DNA of 64,000 nt from Sphaerosporella brunnea (taxonomy: Eukaryota; Ascomycota; Pezizomycetes; Pezizales; Pyronemataceae): positions 186,001 to 250,000 of the forward strand of contig VXIS01000031.1 in assembly GCA_008704415.1 (NCBI GenBank). The letters run 5' to 3'. Under the pieces are notes generated by a model. It was not told where the DNA came from, did not search any database, and saw only the letters and a program-made list of their open reading frames with translations. Of the stretch, positions 1-11,755 are shown piece by piece. How positions within the stretch are numbered: position 1 is the stretch's first letter; the number at the start of each line of letters is the position of its first letter. A program made the translations under genes and the position numbers.

Positions 1-2312
1 AGGGGTACATGTTTTCGGCAAAGATCCTTGATCTGCCGAAATGCATGGTCATGCAGGGCATCCCATCGCCACTCAGCATTTCCGGTTAATTCCGTGAGTG
101 GTGCTAGGATAGTGGAGCTGTGAAAAAGGTGTGGTGCCACATAATTGATTACACCTAAAAAGCTTTGTAGCTGCTTTTTGTTTGTGGGTGTGCGCCAATC
201 CTGTATTTTCCGAATTCTCTCTGGGTGTGGGTGGATCTCATGACCAGAGATAATGTGTCCTAGGAGGCGTAGCTGGGATGTCATGAACTGACATTTGTCC
301 ATCCTGAGATAGAACTTCGCTTTTGCAAGCTGCCGAAAAACTTGCTCAAGGTGTCGCATGTGTTCTTCTCGAGTTTCGGAAAAGATAAGGATGTCATCTA
401 GGTACACCCATACAAATTTTCCGATGAATTCGCCTAAGATAGTGTTCATGCAGCGCATCATGGTTGCAGGAGCATTGCAGTCTCCCTGCAGCATGACCTT
501 AACTTGAAAAGAGCCGAGGTCATCTGCATTGATGACATTTAATTCTTCCGATGATGGCTCCACTCGCACCTGGTGATAGGCGTTGGAAAGGTCTAGAACT
601 GACTTGAAGTTCGCTCTAGCAGCATCCTCTCGGATGTTATCTGCATGAGGCAGTGGCGTGTAGTCTCGTTCTGTGATGCTATTCCTATCTCGAAGGTCAT
701 TCACCCATCTCCATCCTTTGGAGGGTGGTATCTTTGGTGTTCCGAAAATTGAACATGGGAATCTGCCGGGTCCAGGCACTGCAATTCCCTGTTGTTTCCA
801 ATTGTCCAGGTGAGCAATTAGGTCCTTCCGGTAGGAGTCAGGAATACGCCTTGCATGGAACTTGAATTGCTCTAGTTTGTCTGGATCAAGTCTGACCACA
901 TGATTGCATCTATCACGTAGTGGAGGTAATCCTTCTGGTTCCTTCTCTGGGAATACTGTTGGAAACATCTTATCGAAAGGTGGGATGTCTTCAGTAGTTG
1001 CTGATGATGTGAGAGAGAATGTTCTAGGCTGTCTTGTTGCACACTGAATGGTGGTGTCATGTTTCGGGAAGTGTGCTGTAGAATCTGCCGTATTCAGGTT
1101 CACATGGTTATCCTGAAGGAAAGGCATTCCTAGGATGATGTCGTATGAGCTGACTGCTACTATGAGAAACTTCGTTTTCTCAGTGCATCCTGGTTTAATT
1201 TCGACGTTGGCGTAAGCAAATCGATTGGCGTTTGTCTTGGATCCTTTCGCGGCCATGTGAATGGTGATAGGTTGCGGCAGTTCTCTGGTAAAGATGTTGT
1301 GTGTCTGGGCCCAACTGCTGGACATAAGATTCGTCCCTGTTGTCCCTGTGTCTAGAAGAACTCTCGCCTGCCTTCCGTTGACATTCATGTTGGTGACCAT
1401 GTTGTTGATGTTGTCCTTCTTGCTATGTTCTGCTCGTGCAGTTTCGATGAATTCTTCCACAGTTGGTGGTAAGTTGTCTTCCATTATGTTGACAGTGGTT
1501 CTTGCTGATTGAATCCATTTGCCCTGTTGCTGATTTCGTTGCTTGGCTCTGCATTCGTTGATGAAGTGTCCTGCCTTCTTGCAGTAGAAGCACTTCTTCT
1601 CCTGTCTGAGTTGCGCTTTCTCATGGTCTGAAAGCTTCTTGAATTGCTTGTTGTTCCTTCCTTGGTTTCCTCGTCCTGAGTTGTTGTTGTTCTTGCTGAA
1701 CTGAGGATTCATAGCATTGCTAGAATGGTGTTGTCCATTTCGATTCAATTGTTGCGGTCGTCCATACTTTCCAGCTTGGAAAAGAGCGGCATCCTTTCGT
1801 TCCGCTAGCTTCTTGACGTCTTCCCATTTCGCTGTCGATCGATCCACAACCTCAGGCTCAACTGCATAGCGAAGATCTGGGTGCATAGCATCCAAGAATC
1901 GCTGGATTTTGACCTGGGTGTTGATGGCTTTTCCAATTCGAGCTGCTACTTTCTCAAGTCGAATGGCAGTGGCGTTGATGCGGTCCACCCTGCCATTTCG
2001 AGTCTGAGAGATCTTATACCAATCATCCCAATATCGATTGACTTCTGTGGATGGAATGATATGGTTCTTGAGCTTAGTGAGAAACTCATCGAAGTTCATG
2101 GTGCCTTCCATGCGTTTGGTATGGTAGAACTCCTTTGCTGTTCCGCTGAGGAAGTACTGAAGCACTAGGAGTTTCTTGTCGTTGTCTTGAAGCCCTGAAA
2201 GCGTCAGGTAGTCCTTGACTTCCTGTAGCCATGCGTCGATGGTGGCTGCATCTCTATCCTGGTTGTCTCCTGAATAGGTTCGTGGCTTTGGGACTTTAAA
2301 CTTTTCTGCCAT
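1..2312 (-). CDS. Gag-Pol polyprotein of copy A, partial (Gag, protease, reverse transcriptase)
   Basis: This is the same frame as in copy B, open from the first ATG (2312..2310) to the window edge, covering about 770 residues. It holds the Gag core, the CCHC knuckle, the DTG protease motif and the reverse transcriptase with YLDD. RNase H, integrase and chromodomain would lie to the left of the window. The frame is also open upstream of the ATG to a stop just above 3122, with no ATG in that stretch, exactly as in B and C. The product would act in retrotransposon particle assembly, polyprotein cleavage and reverse transcription. I chose the ATG at 2312 because it is the first one after the predicted LTR transcription start. 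Confidence 0.9.
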   Translation of the reverse strand, partial: MAEKFKVPKPRTYSGDNQDRDAATIDAWLQEVKDYLTLSGLQDNDKKLLVLQYFLSGTAKEFYHTKRMEGTMNFDEFLTKLKNHIIPSTEVNRYWDDWYKISQTRNGRVDRINATAIRLEKVAARIGKAINTQVKIQRFLDAMHPDLRYAVEPEVVDRSTAKWEDVKKLAERKDAALFQAGKYGRPQQLNRNGQHHSSNAMNPQFSKNNNNSGRGNQGRNNKQFKKLSDHEKAQLRQEKKCFYCKKAGHFINECRAKQRNQQQGKWIQSARTTVNIMEDNLPPTVEEFIETARAEHSKKDNINNMVTNMNVNGRQARVLLDTGTTGTNLMSSSWAQTHNIFTRELPQPITIHMAAKGSKTNANRFAYANVEIKPGCTEKTKFLIVAVSSYDIILGMPFLQDNHVNLNTADSTAHFPKHDTTIQCATRQPRTFSLTSSATTEDIPPFDKMFPTVFPEKEPEGLPPLRDRCNHVVRLDPDKLEQFKFHARRIPDSYRKDLIAHLDNWKQQGIAVPGPGRFPCSIFGTPKIPPSKGWRWVNDLRDRNSITERDYTPLPHADNIREDAARANFKSVLDLSNAYHQVRVEPSSEELNVINADDLGSFQVKVMLQGDCNAPATMMRCMNTILGEFIGKFVWVYLDDILIFSETREEHMRHLEQVFRQLAKAKFYLRMDKCQFMTSQLRLLGHIISGHEIHPHPERIRKIQDWRTPTNKKQLQSFLGVINYVAPHLFHSSTILAPLTELTGNAEWRWDALHDHAFRQIKDLCRKHVP

Positions 2313-3526
2313 GGCGGTGGTTGCTTGGACTTCGATTCTGGGCCTGAAAAGTTGTTTCCTTGGGGACTGTGGGTTTGGATTTTCTTCTTCTGAGCTGGAT
2401 TCGTCCTCTTCAAATCCTCCTGGTGGTCTTGGAGTTTCTTCGTGGCTAGTGTCTCTGACCTCGTGTGGTGGAGGAGTTGTTTGCCTTGTCAAGTCCAGGT
2501 AATCTTGGATGGCTTTGTTTGTTGATGCTGTTAGAGCCGAGTCTGATTTGAATCTTCCTTCTTCGTATAGGCGTTGCCAAGTCTGAAGTAAACCTTTGGC
2601 TCGTTCTTTGGTTTCTTCGGTCGTAGCTTGCTGTATCTCTTGCTCAAGCTTTTCGAATCGTGGAGTGAATTGTTCCAATCGAAAATTGTGAAGCTCCTTC
2701 TCAAGTTGGTTAAATTCGGTGTTGCTCTCAATGAGGAGTTCGTAGTTATAGAGCTGGTCTGATCCAGTACTTTTGGGAATCCAATCAAGGACAACTTCTA
2801 TGTGGTCCTGAAGGTCCTGTAGACGCTTGCGTGCTTCGTGTTCCGATTTAAAAATCTGTGTAATTGGCGGTCGATTGGTACTGGTCTCAGAGACTTCTGA
2901 TTCGGCTTCTGATTCTGAGTGGGCTGATTGAGAGGCTTCGGTTTCCTCTGGTTGCTTCTTTCGTGGTCTGCCTCTCTTCTTTGGTTGTTGTCTCTGTTCC
3001 TCTGCTTCGTCGTGGAGCGCTTGAATGACCTCTTCTGTGGGTATTTCTGGATTGAGGCGTTGGCTCCTTCTTGTTGCTGTTGGTTGCTCCGTGGTGATGG
3101 CTGTTGTGCACTTCCCTGAGGCTTAGGCACTCGGGAATGCTATCGAGGAATTGTTGTCTGTATAGCTCGCGTCGAGAGCTCTTGAATAGAATCGTGCAGG
3201 GCTGTCTCCTGATCGATCTAACTATTCGTCTTAAAGCTTAACCCGGGACTGCTGATACCTCTGCCGGTTAACTAAGGCCTTGTTGACGCTTGTCGTTCCT
3301 AGGATTGTCTTAAAGACTCGAAAATGTATTGTTGTGCTTGTCGTGCTTAAAGTGAGTCGTACTTGTGGTTGTGTCTTGGTTCGTGATATCGATATGTCGT
3401 AAATTCGGAAATTTCCTGGCCAGCAGGGCGGCTTCGAGTAGGGGAGAACCAGGTGATCAGTCTGGTCTGAGGATCAAAGATTGTAGGTTGGGTAGAGAGA
3501 AAAGATACTGGTCGGAGTGAAAAAAA

Positions 3527-4038
3527 TGTAACCTTTTCGTGAGCTTATAAGATCCGCTATTTCACAGATGCGAATAAACTCAGAACCGTTTGTGTATCTG
3601 ACTTGATAAATACCAAGAGAATACTCGCACTCAGGTCACTGATCAACTCAGTATTTATTGATGATAGTCGATACAATCTGGGCTGCTCGAAAGGCCGTAT
3701 CGAAAGAAGAGAAAAGAATGAATGTAGGAAAAGCTCGTAGCTTTTATAGCCAACGATGCTGAGTACATCATGTGATAACAATCTGGTGGCAAATTCGAAA
3801 CTAAGGAAAGAATGGTCTAGAAGACCTGCAAGTCTGCCTTGTGGAAACTAGAAGATTCCAAAGTGACGTAGCATCGAAGGGGCTAGAAAGTGCTAGAAAC
3901 ATGGTGACAAAACATAGTAAAGAAAGTAATGGAAACTCGTAGAATGCTGTTATCATACCATCGTTACTGCCTTATAGTTTTATATCTTAGTAAGGAAATA
4001 CGTAAGAAAGAAACCATAGTAAGTGTAATAATCTTACA
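3527..4038 (-). repeat. 5' LTR of copy A
   Basis: The LTR is 512 bp and bounded by TGTAA and TTACA. I see no difference from the 3' LTR of copy B, including the G at 3569 where B's 5' LTR and both LTRs of C carry A. A TATAAAA box and an AATAAA signal lie inside it on the minus strand. It has no partner LTR in the window. Confidence 0.95.
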
Positions 4039-4802
4039 AGACAGCTCTTCGCACGGTCTGTAACATAGGATATCGTAACGTTGTCGCGGAGCACCCAGGT
4101 GCACCCTGTGTTCGCGAAGAGAACCAACACAGACCGCGTGGGGTAAAAATCAGGGACCCAGAAAAAGTATAGGAAACACTGAGGCAGCGAGCCAGCGAGC
4201 TCGGCAGCGTCGGAAAGAGAGTCTTCGTCTACGACTGTGAATTCAGTGTCTTCAATGTCTTCCATGTCCGTCCAATCCGGAGCTGTCGGCATCTGGCATT
4301 GTGAGAAACAAATCGAAGTTCACGAATCGCACAACGCTTACCAGAAGAAGATCATTAGCCGATGAGACTGGAAGACCCTGATCCGATCCAGTCACCACAT
4401 CTTGCGAGGTCAAGTGACGCGCCGTTTCATTTGCCTGCTCATCTATCTGTGAACGGAACAATTGTTATTAGAACATGACATCGTATGGATGTTGTTGTGA
4501 ACACACCTGACTTGGAGAGGGATCGCTATCCCCATTATACATGCCAGAGAGCGGAGAGCTGCTTGGCGTCGTAATCGGCGCTGACATGTTATTTTTGATG
4601 ACGGTGGAATCAGTTTCAAGTATTCCAATTCCAGTCGCACGGCATCCAACGTCATCGGTTTCAGGCATTGACTGCACAAGACATAATTAACGCCAATTCA
4701 AGCACTTTTTCCGGTTTTCAATACCTCGTTGTACACCTGGTGTTCGCCCTCCGCAGCGGTCGGCTCGTCGTGGTTGTTAGCAGTGCAAGGACCAGTAGCC
4801 AT
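4039..4802 (-). pseudogene. spliced host gene of unknown function, cut by retrotransposon copy A
   Basis: Four exons on the minus strand stay in one frame: 4802..4725, 4671..4507, 4446..4342 and 4292..about 4039. The introns are 4724..4672 (53 bp), 4506..4447 (60 bp) and 4341..4293 (49 bp), all GT..AG and all phase 0. The reading is acidic and polar, with clusters such as MEDIEDTEF and VVDEDSLSDAAE, and no recognised domain. The first ATG found is at 4802, but a pyrimidine tract ending in CAG just upstream means earlier exons are possible. The last exon runs into the copy A LTR at 4038 and stops at 3987, so the natural 3' end is missing or displaced. I cannot assign a function. The exon structure is well supported and the gene boundaries less so. 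Confidence 0.55.
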
Positions 4803-6376
4803 TGAAGCTTTCGGAGCCAATTCAAGTCCGCGTTCTGAGTCTGAAAGCGAGGTAAACGGCGATTGGTGTTGTGGGTGGTGGGAGGGGGGTGGGGTGTGGG
4901 GTGGACAGATGGCGGAGAGGGGAGGGTTGGTTTGATAGAGAGGTCGAAGCAGGCTTGGTTTCAATCGATGACAGTCCTGAAAGAGCCTGGCTGGTGGAAT
5001 AACGCCTGCCGTCGTTGTATATGGAGCGTTGAGGCGTCCGGCGTTCTAACCCGTCGAAAATTGAACGGTGGGTGCGGCGTCCGGACGACCATTGCCTGCA
5101 CAAGTCGTTGTAGATGACGGTGGATAGCGGAGGTACGGGCTACACGACACACACAAGAGGATGTCTCGGATTGTAGGCTCTCCAAAATGAAGGATAGTGA
5201 AGGCTTTCAAACCCTGATATGGACTCAATGCCAGTATGGTGAGTGCATAGTTGTAATTGATATATTCGGGGACACACGCGTCGGGCTGGCCATGCGCCGA
5301 GAACGAGAGGCTGGCTGTAGGTCACTTCGCGGTATAGACAGGGTATACTACCACGGGACGTCCTCCAATACATGGCAAAACGTGCTGGACTGCCCCTTTT
5401 GTGGAACCAGAAGAATCATGCGGGTCTGAGCGAGGACCAAGGCAAGCTGTTTTCTTTCTCTGCTCGCTCGATGCCTTCACCGCCTCTTTGTATGTCGGCG
5501 CGGTGCAACAGGCCTCTCTCGTCCTTATCAACCAACCCCTAAGGTGCTTAGCCTCTCCGCTCGAACGGTTGGGTAAATACATAGCTCTCCATACCCCATA
5601 TAACTTCTGGAGCGCACACCCTATTGAGCTGTTGTCATTTGTGCTGCTGCAACCACGATATGAAAAACATCACCCACCTGGATAGCAGTAGAAGTTGAGA
5701 AGGTGACTGCATAAGAAGAGGATAGGTGATAGGGTAGCTGTAGCTAGAGAATCTATCCCTTACATCGTACGTAAGGTATTTCGGTCAATAAAGTGGCCCA
5801 CGCTGGAAAGTGCGTAGGCATAATGAATACCAATTCACCACACGCCGCCTAAGCGATAGAGAGTTTCAGTGTTGAATCTTGAATCAAAGGCGATAGTTAT
5901 GGCCTGTGCAGATGCTTAGAAGCCACAGTTCCATCGCCGGAACGGCCATCACAAGGGTTGGATGAGCTCATGAGTGCTTCCAAAATTTCGGCCACTATAG
6001 TTGCCGAAAGCCTGCGATTGAGGGGATACCTGAATGGTGTTGCCAACAAGGGATTACTCCTGTTAATCCAGACTCGGGGAGCATATTTACGGAAATTTCC
6101 ATGAGCCAGCGGGTGTTCTTGCTGGCCGGCCATCCATAGTGGACTGCAATGGAGAGGGCACGATGGGCTGTTGGTGTTTTGCGATGGTTGTACACAACAT
6201 TCTGTTGATTTACCCTGCTCGTGGTAGGTTGCCATTGCCTGCCCAAGCACTCCCTCACCTCAACACCGCTTTCCCCACTGCCTCCCAAAACAATCAATTC
6301 ACTCAACAGCATTCGTTAGAAACCCTACTCCTTGCTCTCCTCGCTTTACAAACGCAACCCTCGCACTCATCTCACG
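4803..6376. other. intergenic stretch, no gene recognised
   Basis: Only short overlapping frames on both strands occur here, without homology I recognise or a convincing exon chain. A G-rich run at 4865..4925 faces the 5' side of the minus-strand gene. A CT-rich stretch from about 6240 is the likely 5' UTR of the gene starting at 6377. Confidence 0.5.
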
Positions 6377-8254
6377 ATGTTCTTCGACCCAAAGACGGTT
6401 CTTGCGGCGCTCGATTTAAACAAGCCCCGGCCGTCATTCTTGCTCCCCCTGCCACACCAAATTATCATCAACACTGCGCCGTCGGAATACCATGAGGCGA
6501 AAGGCTTGCCTGCTTTTGAATTACATACGACATTTTATTCAGACATCGACGGAGACCATCCTACGATTGATGAAATCATCATTGCGGATATGGTTATCGA
6601 GTCTTCGAATGACCAGAAAACTGCTCCGTCTATCGACGTTAACGGTGGCTTTGTGAATGAAAATATTTCATTTCCCAGCGACCAGACCGTCAGTATTGCT
6701 ATTGGAACTGGGACGATCGATCACAGCCGGGTCGGCTCGACCATAGCAGAAATCCAAACCTTCCAAGGTCACCCATTTAGTCCATCTTTCTCTTCAGAAA
6801 CCCGTGAAGGTGGCGACATCGCAACCGCCCAGCCGCAGCTTATCTTTCCTGGGGGCAAGAAACCGCGCCCTCCAGTGGCTAGTCGTATACTCAGTAATGC
6901 TATCTATACTTCCGGAACAGCCCCGATCCTTGGGAACACAATCGGCTCCCGCGACGCAGTTACCGATTGTCCGGAAGAGCACATCCGCCCATCCGTCTCG
7001 AAAAACACTGGATTTTCCCATGCAAACATTACTCCAGCCTATGAGCAGCGTATCAGCGCTCCTGTTGAGCATCAGTTCATCATTTCCAACAATCAAAAAA
7101 GGACTACCTTTGTCTGCCACAACATCACTCCCACCTTGGACTGTACCAGCTCAGAATCGCGGCAGGACGGCATTGATGGGAAACTCAACTGCTGCTCGAA
7201 TAATCGCAATACACCGGCGGCCGATACCGAAACCCTCAAATTGAACCCATGCTTCACCACTTGCGGCCATCAATATTATGACGCAAAGCACGGAACAAAG
7301 GTTCATCGGAAGCTTATCTTGAATTCCGGAAGCCTTTCAGGCGAGTTCAGTATCGCTTCCTCTTCTGCTGCTGACACCGGGCACTCAGCTCAACAGTCCG
7401 ACCGCTCCAGGCAAAACACGAGTAATTTGGTCAACGCCAACCACAGCAATGAGAGCCTGATTGACTTTGCAGCTGCTCGGGATACACGCTCTCGCGACAA
7501 GTATTCATCTACCACTGTCGCGGAGACGGTCCCCGCTTTCCAAAGTTCCGCAGTACCCTTGGTGTCCCCACCCGCAATTGTCTCCGTGAAAGATCACAGC
7601 AATATTCCTCGTCCGTCGTTTCGGCATTCCAAACCTCGGAAATATACCAAATATGATTCTTCGTCCTCTTTTCATCATACCGCCATCGCGAATACAACCC
7701 CCGCCTCTCAGTACATTCCTACCCAACGGCCTAACTCCCTCTTCGACATCATTCTGTCCATCATCTGCCCGACTCGTATCCCTCAACCAAGTTTTCACAA
7801 TCACACTCGCCGTGCCCATACGACCGCGGAGACGGCCCTTGGACTCATCAGCCCGAAGAGGGCCGCGGTTGCGTTGGACGTCCTCAACGGTACAAGCTTC
7901 GATGAACTCAAAATAGAGGACGTTGTGATGCAGCGGCAAGCCCCTGATATCGATACCGAGCGGACTGCCGAGCATGAACATGCAGGTCATTCTTCGACCG
8001 CTCCTTCGATCACGTCGGACGGTAAGAGTATCCCCACAGATCATGGGTGGATCAGTACGCGGAGAGTTTCCCGATCGTCTTCCCTACCGCTTCCTCTCCG
8101 CATACTGAGCGACAGCATGCGATCGAATGTCTCTGAAAGCAAGCCGCCCCTGCTCAAGGCTCCTCAAGCCTGCAGTATTCAAGAGCCCGCACGGTCAGCG
8201 GAGAACTGGGGGAAACCAACGCTTGCCAGTACATTACGAAAAGGGGAGGCATGA
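6377..8254 (+). CDS. Ser/Thr-rich low-complexity protein with IPxP[S/T]F motifs, 625 aa
   Basis: A single uninterrupted frame of 626 codons begins at the ATG at 6377, context CACGATGTT. The frame is open further upstream, but only through non-ATG codons, so this start was preferred. A pyrimidine-rich leader precedes it, as in other genes of this window. The product is hydrophilic and rich in Ser, Thr, Asn, His and Pro, with no signal peptide, membrane segment or enzyme motif. The motif [IK]PxP[ST]F appears three times: near residue 17 (KPRPSF), and twice in the C-terminal half (IPRPSF, IPQPSF), the last two followed by basic residues. The same motif recurs in the protein at 12895..11756. It may be a disordered scaffold or regulatory protein, but that is a guess; the function is unknown. 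Confidence 0.7.
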   Translation: MFFDPKTVLAALDLNKPRPSFLLPLPHQIIINTAPSEYHEAKGLPAFELHTTFYSDIDGDHPTIDEIIIADMVIESSNDQKTAPSIDVNGGFVNENISFPSDQTVSIAIGTGTIDHSRVGSTIAEIQTFQGHPFSPSFSSETREGGDIATAQPQLIFPGGKKPRPPVASRILSNAIYTSGTAPILGNTIGSRDAVTDCPEEHIRPSVSKNTGFSHANITPAYEQRISAPVEHQFIISNNQKRTTFVCHNITPTLDCTSSESRQDGIDGKLNCCSNNRNTPAADTETLKLNPCFTTCGHQYYDAKHGTKVHRKLILNSGSLSGEFSIASSSAADTGHSAQQSDRSRQNTSNLVNANHSNESLIDFAAARDTRSRDKYSSTTVAETVPAFQSSAVPLVSPPAIVSVKDHSNIPRPSFRHSKPRKYTKYDSSSSFHHTAIANTTPASQYIPTQRPNSLFDIILSIICPTRIPQPSFHNHTRRAHTTAETALGLISPKRAAVALDVLNGTSFDELKIEDVVMQRQAPDIDTERTAEHEHAGHSSTAPSITSDGKSIPTDHGWISTRRVSRSSSLPLPLRILSDSMRSNVSESKPPLLKAPQACSIQEPARSAENWGKPTLASTLRKGEA

Positions 8255-11200
8255 GTGGCATCCCGGCGCGGACATTGTCGTCGGGAAACGACGAGGAGGA
8301 AACAAGGCTGCGCAGTGGAAGAATGCTTTAGGGAAATGCCGGGGGTCTTGAGGGGGCAAATGCAAACTTTGAGGGAATTAGTTTTGGAAAACATTGTAAT
8401 TAGCGTACCTTTGATGTGTTTTGGAATGCGCCGTAAGTAAATGCGCTGTTGTATGGAAATGATGACATGCACCATGGACCCGGTGACGCGTAGTGACGTT
8501 TTGTGAGTGACAACATCGGTATCCCAAACTTAGAACCCGCGTGATTGCTCAATTGTAGCTTGGAACGAGCGGATGACATGAACAATGGTGAAAAGCCTCT
8601 CGGCGGGCGCCGTGTACACTTTGGACATGCCTGGCTTCGACCGCTACAGGAATTCTCCCTCCCTCGGGGGCTACCTGGCGTTCGGGGTAACACAACTGCG
8701 TTCGGCTGAAAAAAAACGATACTCCCTCGATGACGACCTTCATTGTTAAGATTTGGTAAAGCAAATCTTTGCCGCGCTGGAGAACAACATGTGTCCTAAC
8801 GTTACATAGCCGCGTGCGTATCAAGTCGTTTCCAAGAAGAGGAGCGGCATGGAAAACCGCCCCCAGACATTACCGCCACATATTAGAATGGCTACTTGCA
8901 TGCGAGCCTCGAAGGGTGGGGAACTCCAAGCCCAGAATGCTGGTCGCGGCTGTTGTTGGCCATCCAGAAAATGGTGCAAATTGACCTGCGAACACCAAAG
9001 CACTAGTTCCTTGGACACAGATACAGAAGACTTCCCGCAAAAATTTAAAGGAGAGACCGTGTCTGAAAGGGCCCCCCCCCCCTTCCCGTTAGGTTGGTTT
9101 TCAAAAGTAAAGCGATCTGTGCCTTCACACCACCACTTGTCGAGGGCGACGTCACGGCCGATGTTGTATAGCTACGCAGAGCGACTACCGACCAGATCAC
9201 CCTGCGCGACCCACATTTTTGGACATCTGGAAGTGTCTGAATAGACCCTCCTCCCATCTATTGAGAATTTTCGTCTGGAACAGGTAGGCTTTGTACGGCA
9301 CAGCGCTCTGTTCCCGCAGCTCCCTTTTGTCACCTATACGGGCTATTGTGTCTGTGCTTCGGTTAGTGTCCCACTCAGGTCATCTCAGTAAGCACTTGGT
9401 GAGATGTTCAACTTCAATCACGTCAGTACTGGCCGCTATGGGGTCTTTAGGCTAGTAAATCTTCCATGTGATTTGCCAAGTACTTACCAAGCGGGGTCAC
9501 CGACACAGGTGCACAGAAAAGCTGTACATCAATCCTTTTTTACAGTAATTGACGGAAGGGTATAGGGAGCAGTTTACTGATGAACACCGCACGTGGGGTT
9601 GGCGTTATGCGAGTGCAGCGCAGTGACGCAACCGTGGTGCACCTGCCTTAAATCTGTCTGCAGGCAGTACATCGGTGTGTCCTTACCACAAACCTCAGCA
9701 ACCAGATTCAGCAGTACAACATTGTTATGGACCGTCATGGGCTGCCAACCTGAATGTGTTCTTTGGTGCCAAAGTCTGCCTGCTAGGTTTATCGGTTACC
9801 GGCAACAACGAAGGGCTATGCCTCAACGTCGCAACGAGCTTTGACGTCGCTTCGGCAAGTTCATCAAGAAGCCACATTGTCAGATGTGCAGTAATGCGCG
9901 GTTGAACGACGATTTCTGTCTCAACGTAGCAACGAGCTTTGACGTCGCTTCGGCAACTTCGGCAAGTTCATCAACAAGCCACACTGTCAGATGTGCGGTC
10001 GCATCGGCAGGTTCATCGAGAAGCCACAGTGGCAGATGTGCAGTAATGCGCGGTTGAACGACGATTTCTGTTCAAACGAGAGTGCCGTTGTTTGGTTGTA
10101 TGCAAGATGGCACATGCGAGGACTGAGATGGGGAGGATAAGCAGGATAAGCATTTGAGCGTCGGGGAAGTATCAGCGAGTAGGTCAAAGACGTCACGCCA
10201 TAGAGAGGCGGTCAGAGAAGCGGAACGGCGTTTGATGTTCAATGCGAAAGACTACACAATTGACATGTCCGTATGGTACCGTTGTCATTTCTCACCACAG
10301 TGGCGATGTAGAACATATCGGAATTTGCAATGGGCTACCGGATCTAGTCGATAATAGGGAGGTGCCGGGAGATAGTGGCACAGTCACCGAGCTACCGTGG
10401 GGCCCGTGGCAAATATCGCTGCCACGATCACCTCCTTCTCAGCGAGTAGATCGGGCAGCTTTAAGCAGCGTAACCTAAAGCCTTGTCCGGTTCAGTTTGA
10501 TCACCGTCACCGTGGTGTCCAGGAGGATAAGACGAAGCTGGCAAGAGGTCTGAACACCTGCACGAGGCGCAACGGGACGCCAATGGCTGAATAATCTCGC
10601 CCTCGTGAGGCTAAACACTCAAACTGCAGCCGTGCAAAGAGGTCGAGCATTGGCGTACCATGGTAAGCGGCAAACAGTTCCACCAATCAATAACCATCCT
10701 GCAGTGAGGAAGGATGTTCACGTGTCAGTGACAGCTGATGAAGAACAGGCGACGTTCCAACTCTTCCCGATTGGGACTAGTCAAACCTAACCCGACAATG
10801 CACCAAATGCGAACCGGCCCACAATCGGCGCTTGCCGCGTATGCAAGTGATCGGCGGCATGACCATTACAGTCACAGTAGTTTTGCGGCGGCAGCCAGCA
10901 CAAGAATGAATCTTTCGACGCGCGCAAACATACAGACAAACGTACATGGCGTTTACTTGAGTGCATGGACTCTTTCAACCGAGCTAAAGCAAGTTCACCA
11001 TGTTTTTGGCGTGGAATTGTCCTGTATTATGTGCGATCACGCGTTGGCAAAAAGCTCTCAAATTCATATTTTGACACACGTCCTTATAGACGAATTCATG
11101 GCGTATGCCATCAGGTCGTCACGCTGTCATGAGTTGCCGACTACGTCGCCTACAGCAACCTGATGTCGACCTCTGTGGTCGTGCCGATCACCACATGTCT

Positions 11201-11340
11201 TCGCGACCATGAATGACTGTGCACGGGCGATGCGAGTACGAGAGTGTCCGGGACGGAGCGCGACGCACAGGGGAGTAATGGGACATGGCCGGGGATGGAG
11301 GGTGGAGCGGATCTCAGGTTCACTACACAAGGGTTTTATA
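8255..11340. other. intergenic stretch with a short tandem repeat
   Basis: No frame here looks coding. The part up to about 8480 is the likely 3' UTR of the preceding gene. The only clear structure is the tandem repeat at 9823..10077. Confidence 0.5.
9823..10077. repeat. imperfect tandem repeat, unit about 100 bp
   Basis: A unit beginning ctcaacgt[c/a]gcaacgagc and ending gacgatttctgt occurs at 9824..9920 and again from 9921. The second copy carries an internal duplication of the aagttcatc..agaagccaca part and of the cagatgtgc[a/g]gt part. No coding frame is preserved. Confidence 0.8.
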
Positions 11341-11457
11341 GGTTTATGTCACTACAAAAAGTGAGAGCATTTTACAGTATTTGAGCCCGGGAAGGCAGAC
11401 AGTAAAATGGAGGGCAGGTAAAGGTTTGCCGAAACGAAAATACAACTTGATTGCAGG

Positions 11458-11700
11458 CACCCAAAAGAACACTTTATCATAATACCGGGAACCCCTCATA
11501 AAAGTACATACTTTCAACAAAAAAACAAAAAGAACAGCAATGCAGCCAACCCAAAAAGAACACTTAATCACAATACCGGGAACCCCTCACAAAAGTACAT
11601 GCTTTCAACAAAAAAAAGAACAGCAATGCAGCCACCCCAAAAGGAACACATAATCTCAATACCGGAACCTCAAAAAAATACATACTTGAAACAAAAACCA
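11458..11700. repeat. three tandem A-rich units of about 86-91 bp
   Basis: Units starting acccaaaa(a)gaacac occur at about 11458, 11549 and 11635. Each contains caataccgg(g)aac followed by aaaagtacat.ctttcaac. They lie just downstream of the stop of the minus-strand gene ending at 11756, so they probably fall in its 3' UTR or terminator region. Confidence 0.8.
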
Positions 11701-11755
11701 AAAACAACAACAGAACTTGATTGTTGGACAAAAGTATGAAAGAATCGGAACACCA

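Larger units (their letters stand above)
1..4038 (-). mobile_element. Ty3/gypsy chromovirus copy A, 5' part only (runs off the window start)
   Basis: This segment matches copy B base for base in layout: window position 1 corresponds to 21128, and the 5' LTR ends at 4038 as B's ends at 25165. It reads on the minus strand, so the 5' LTR is at the right and the element leaves the window inside the RNase H region. Only scattered substitutions separate it from B, for example at 605. The outer flank after the LTR (agaca at 4039..4043) differs from those of B and C, so this is an independent insertion and not a segmental copy. The target duplication cannot be tested because the other LTR lies outside the window. 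Confidence 0.95.

Noticed and set aside
3557..3781. 74-codon frame inside every LTR
   Set aside because: It is repeated only because the LTR is repeated; it begins at a non-ATG codon in the U3/R region and has no protein character I recognise.
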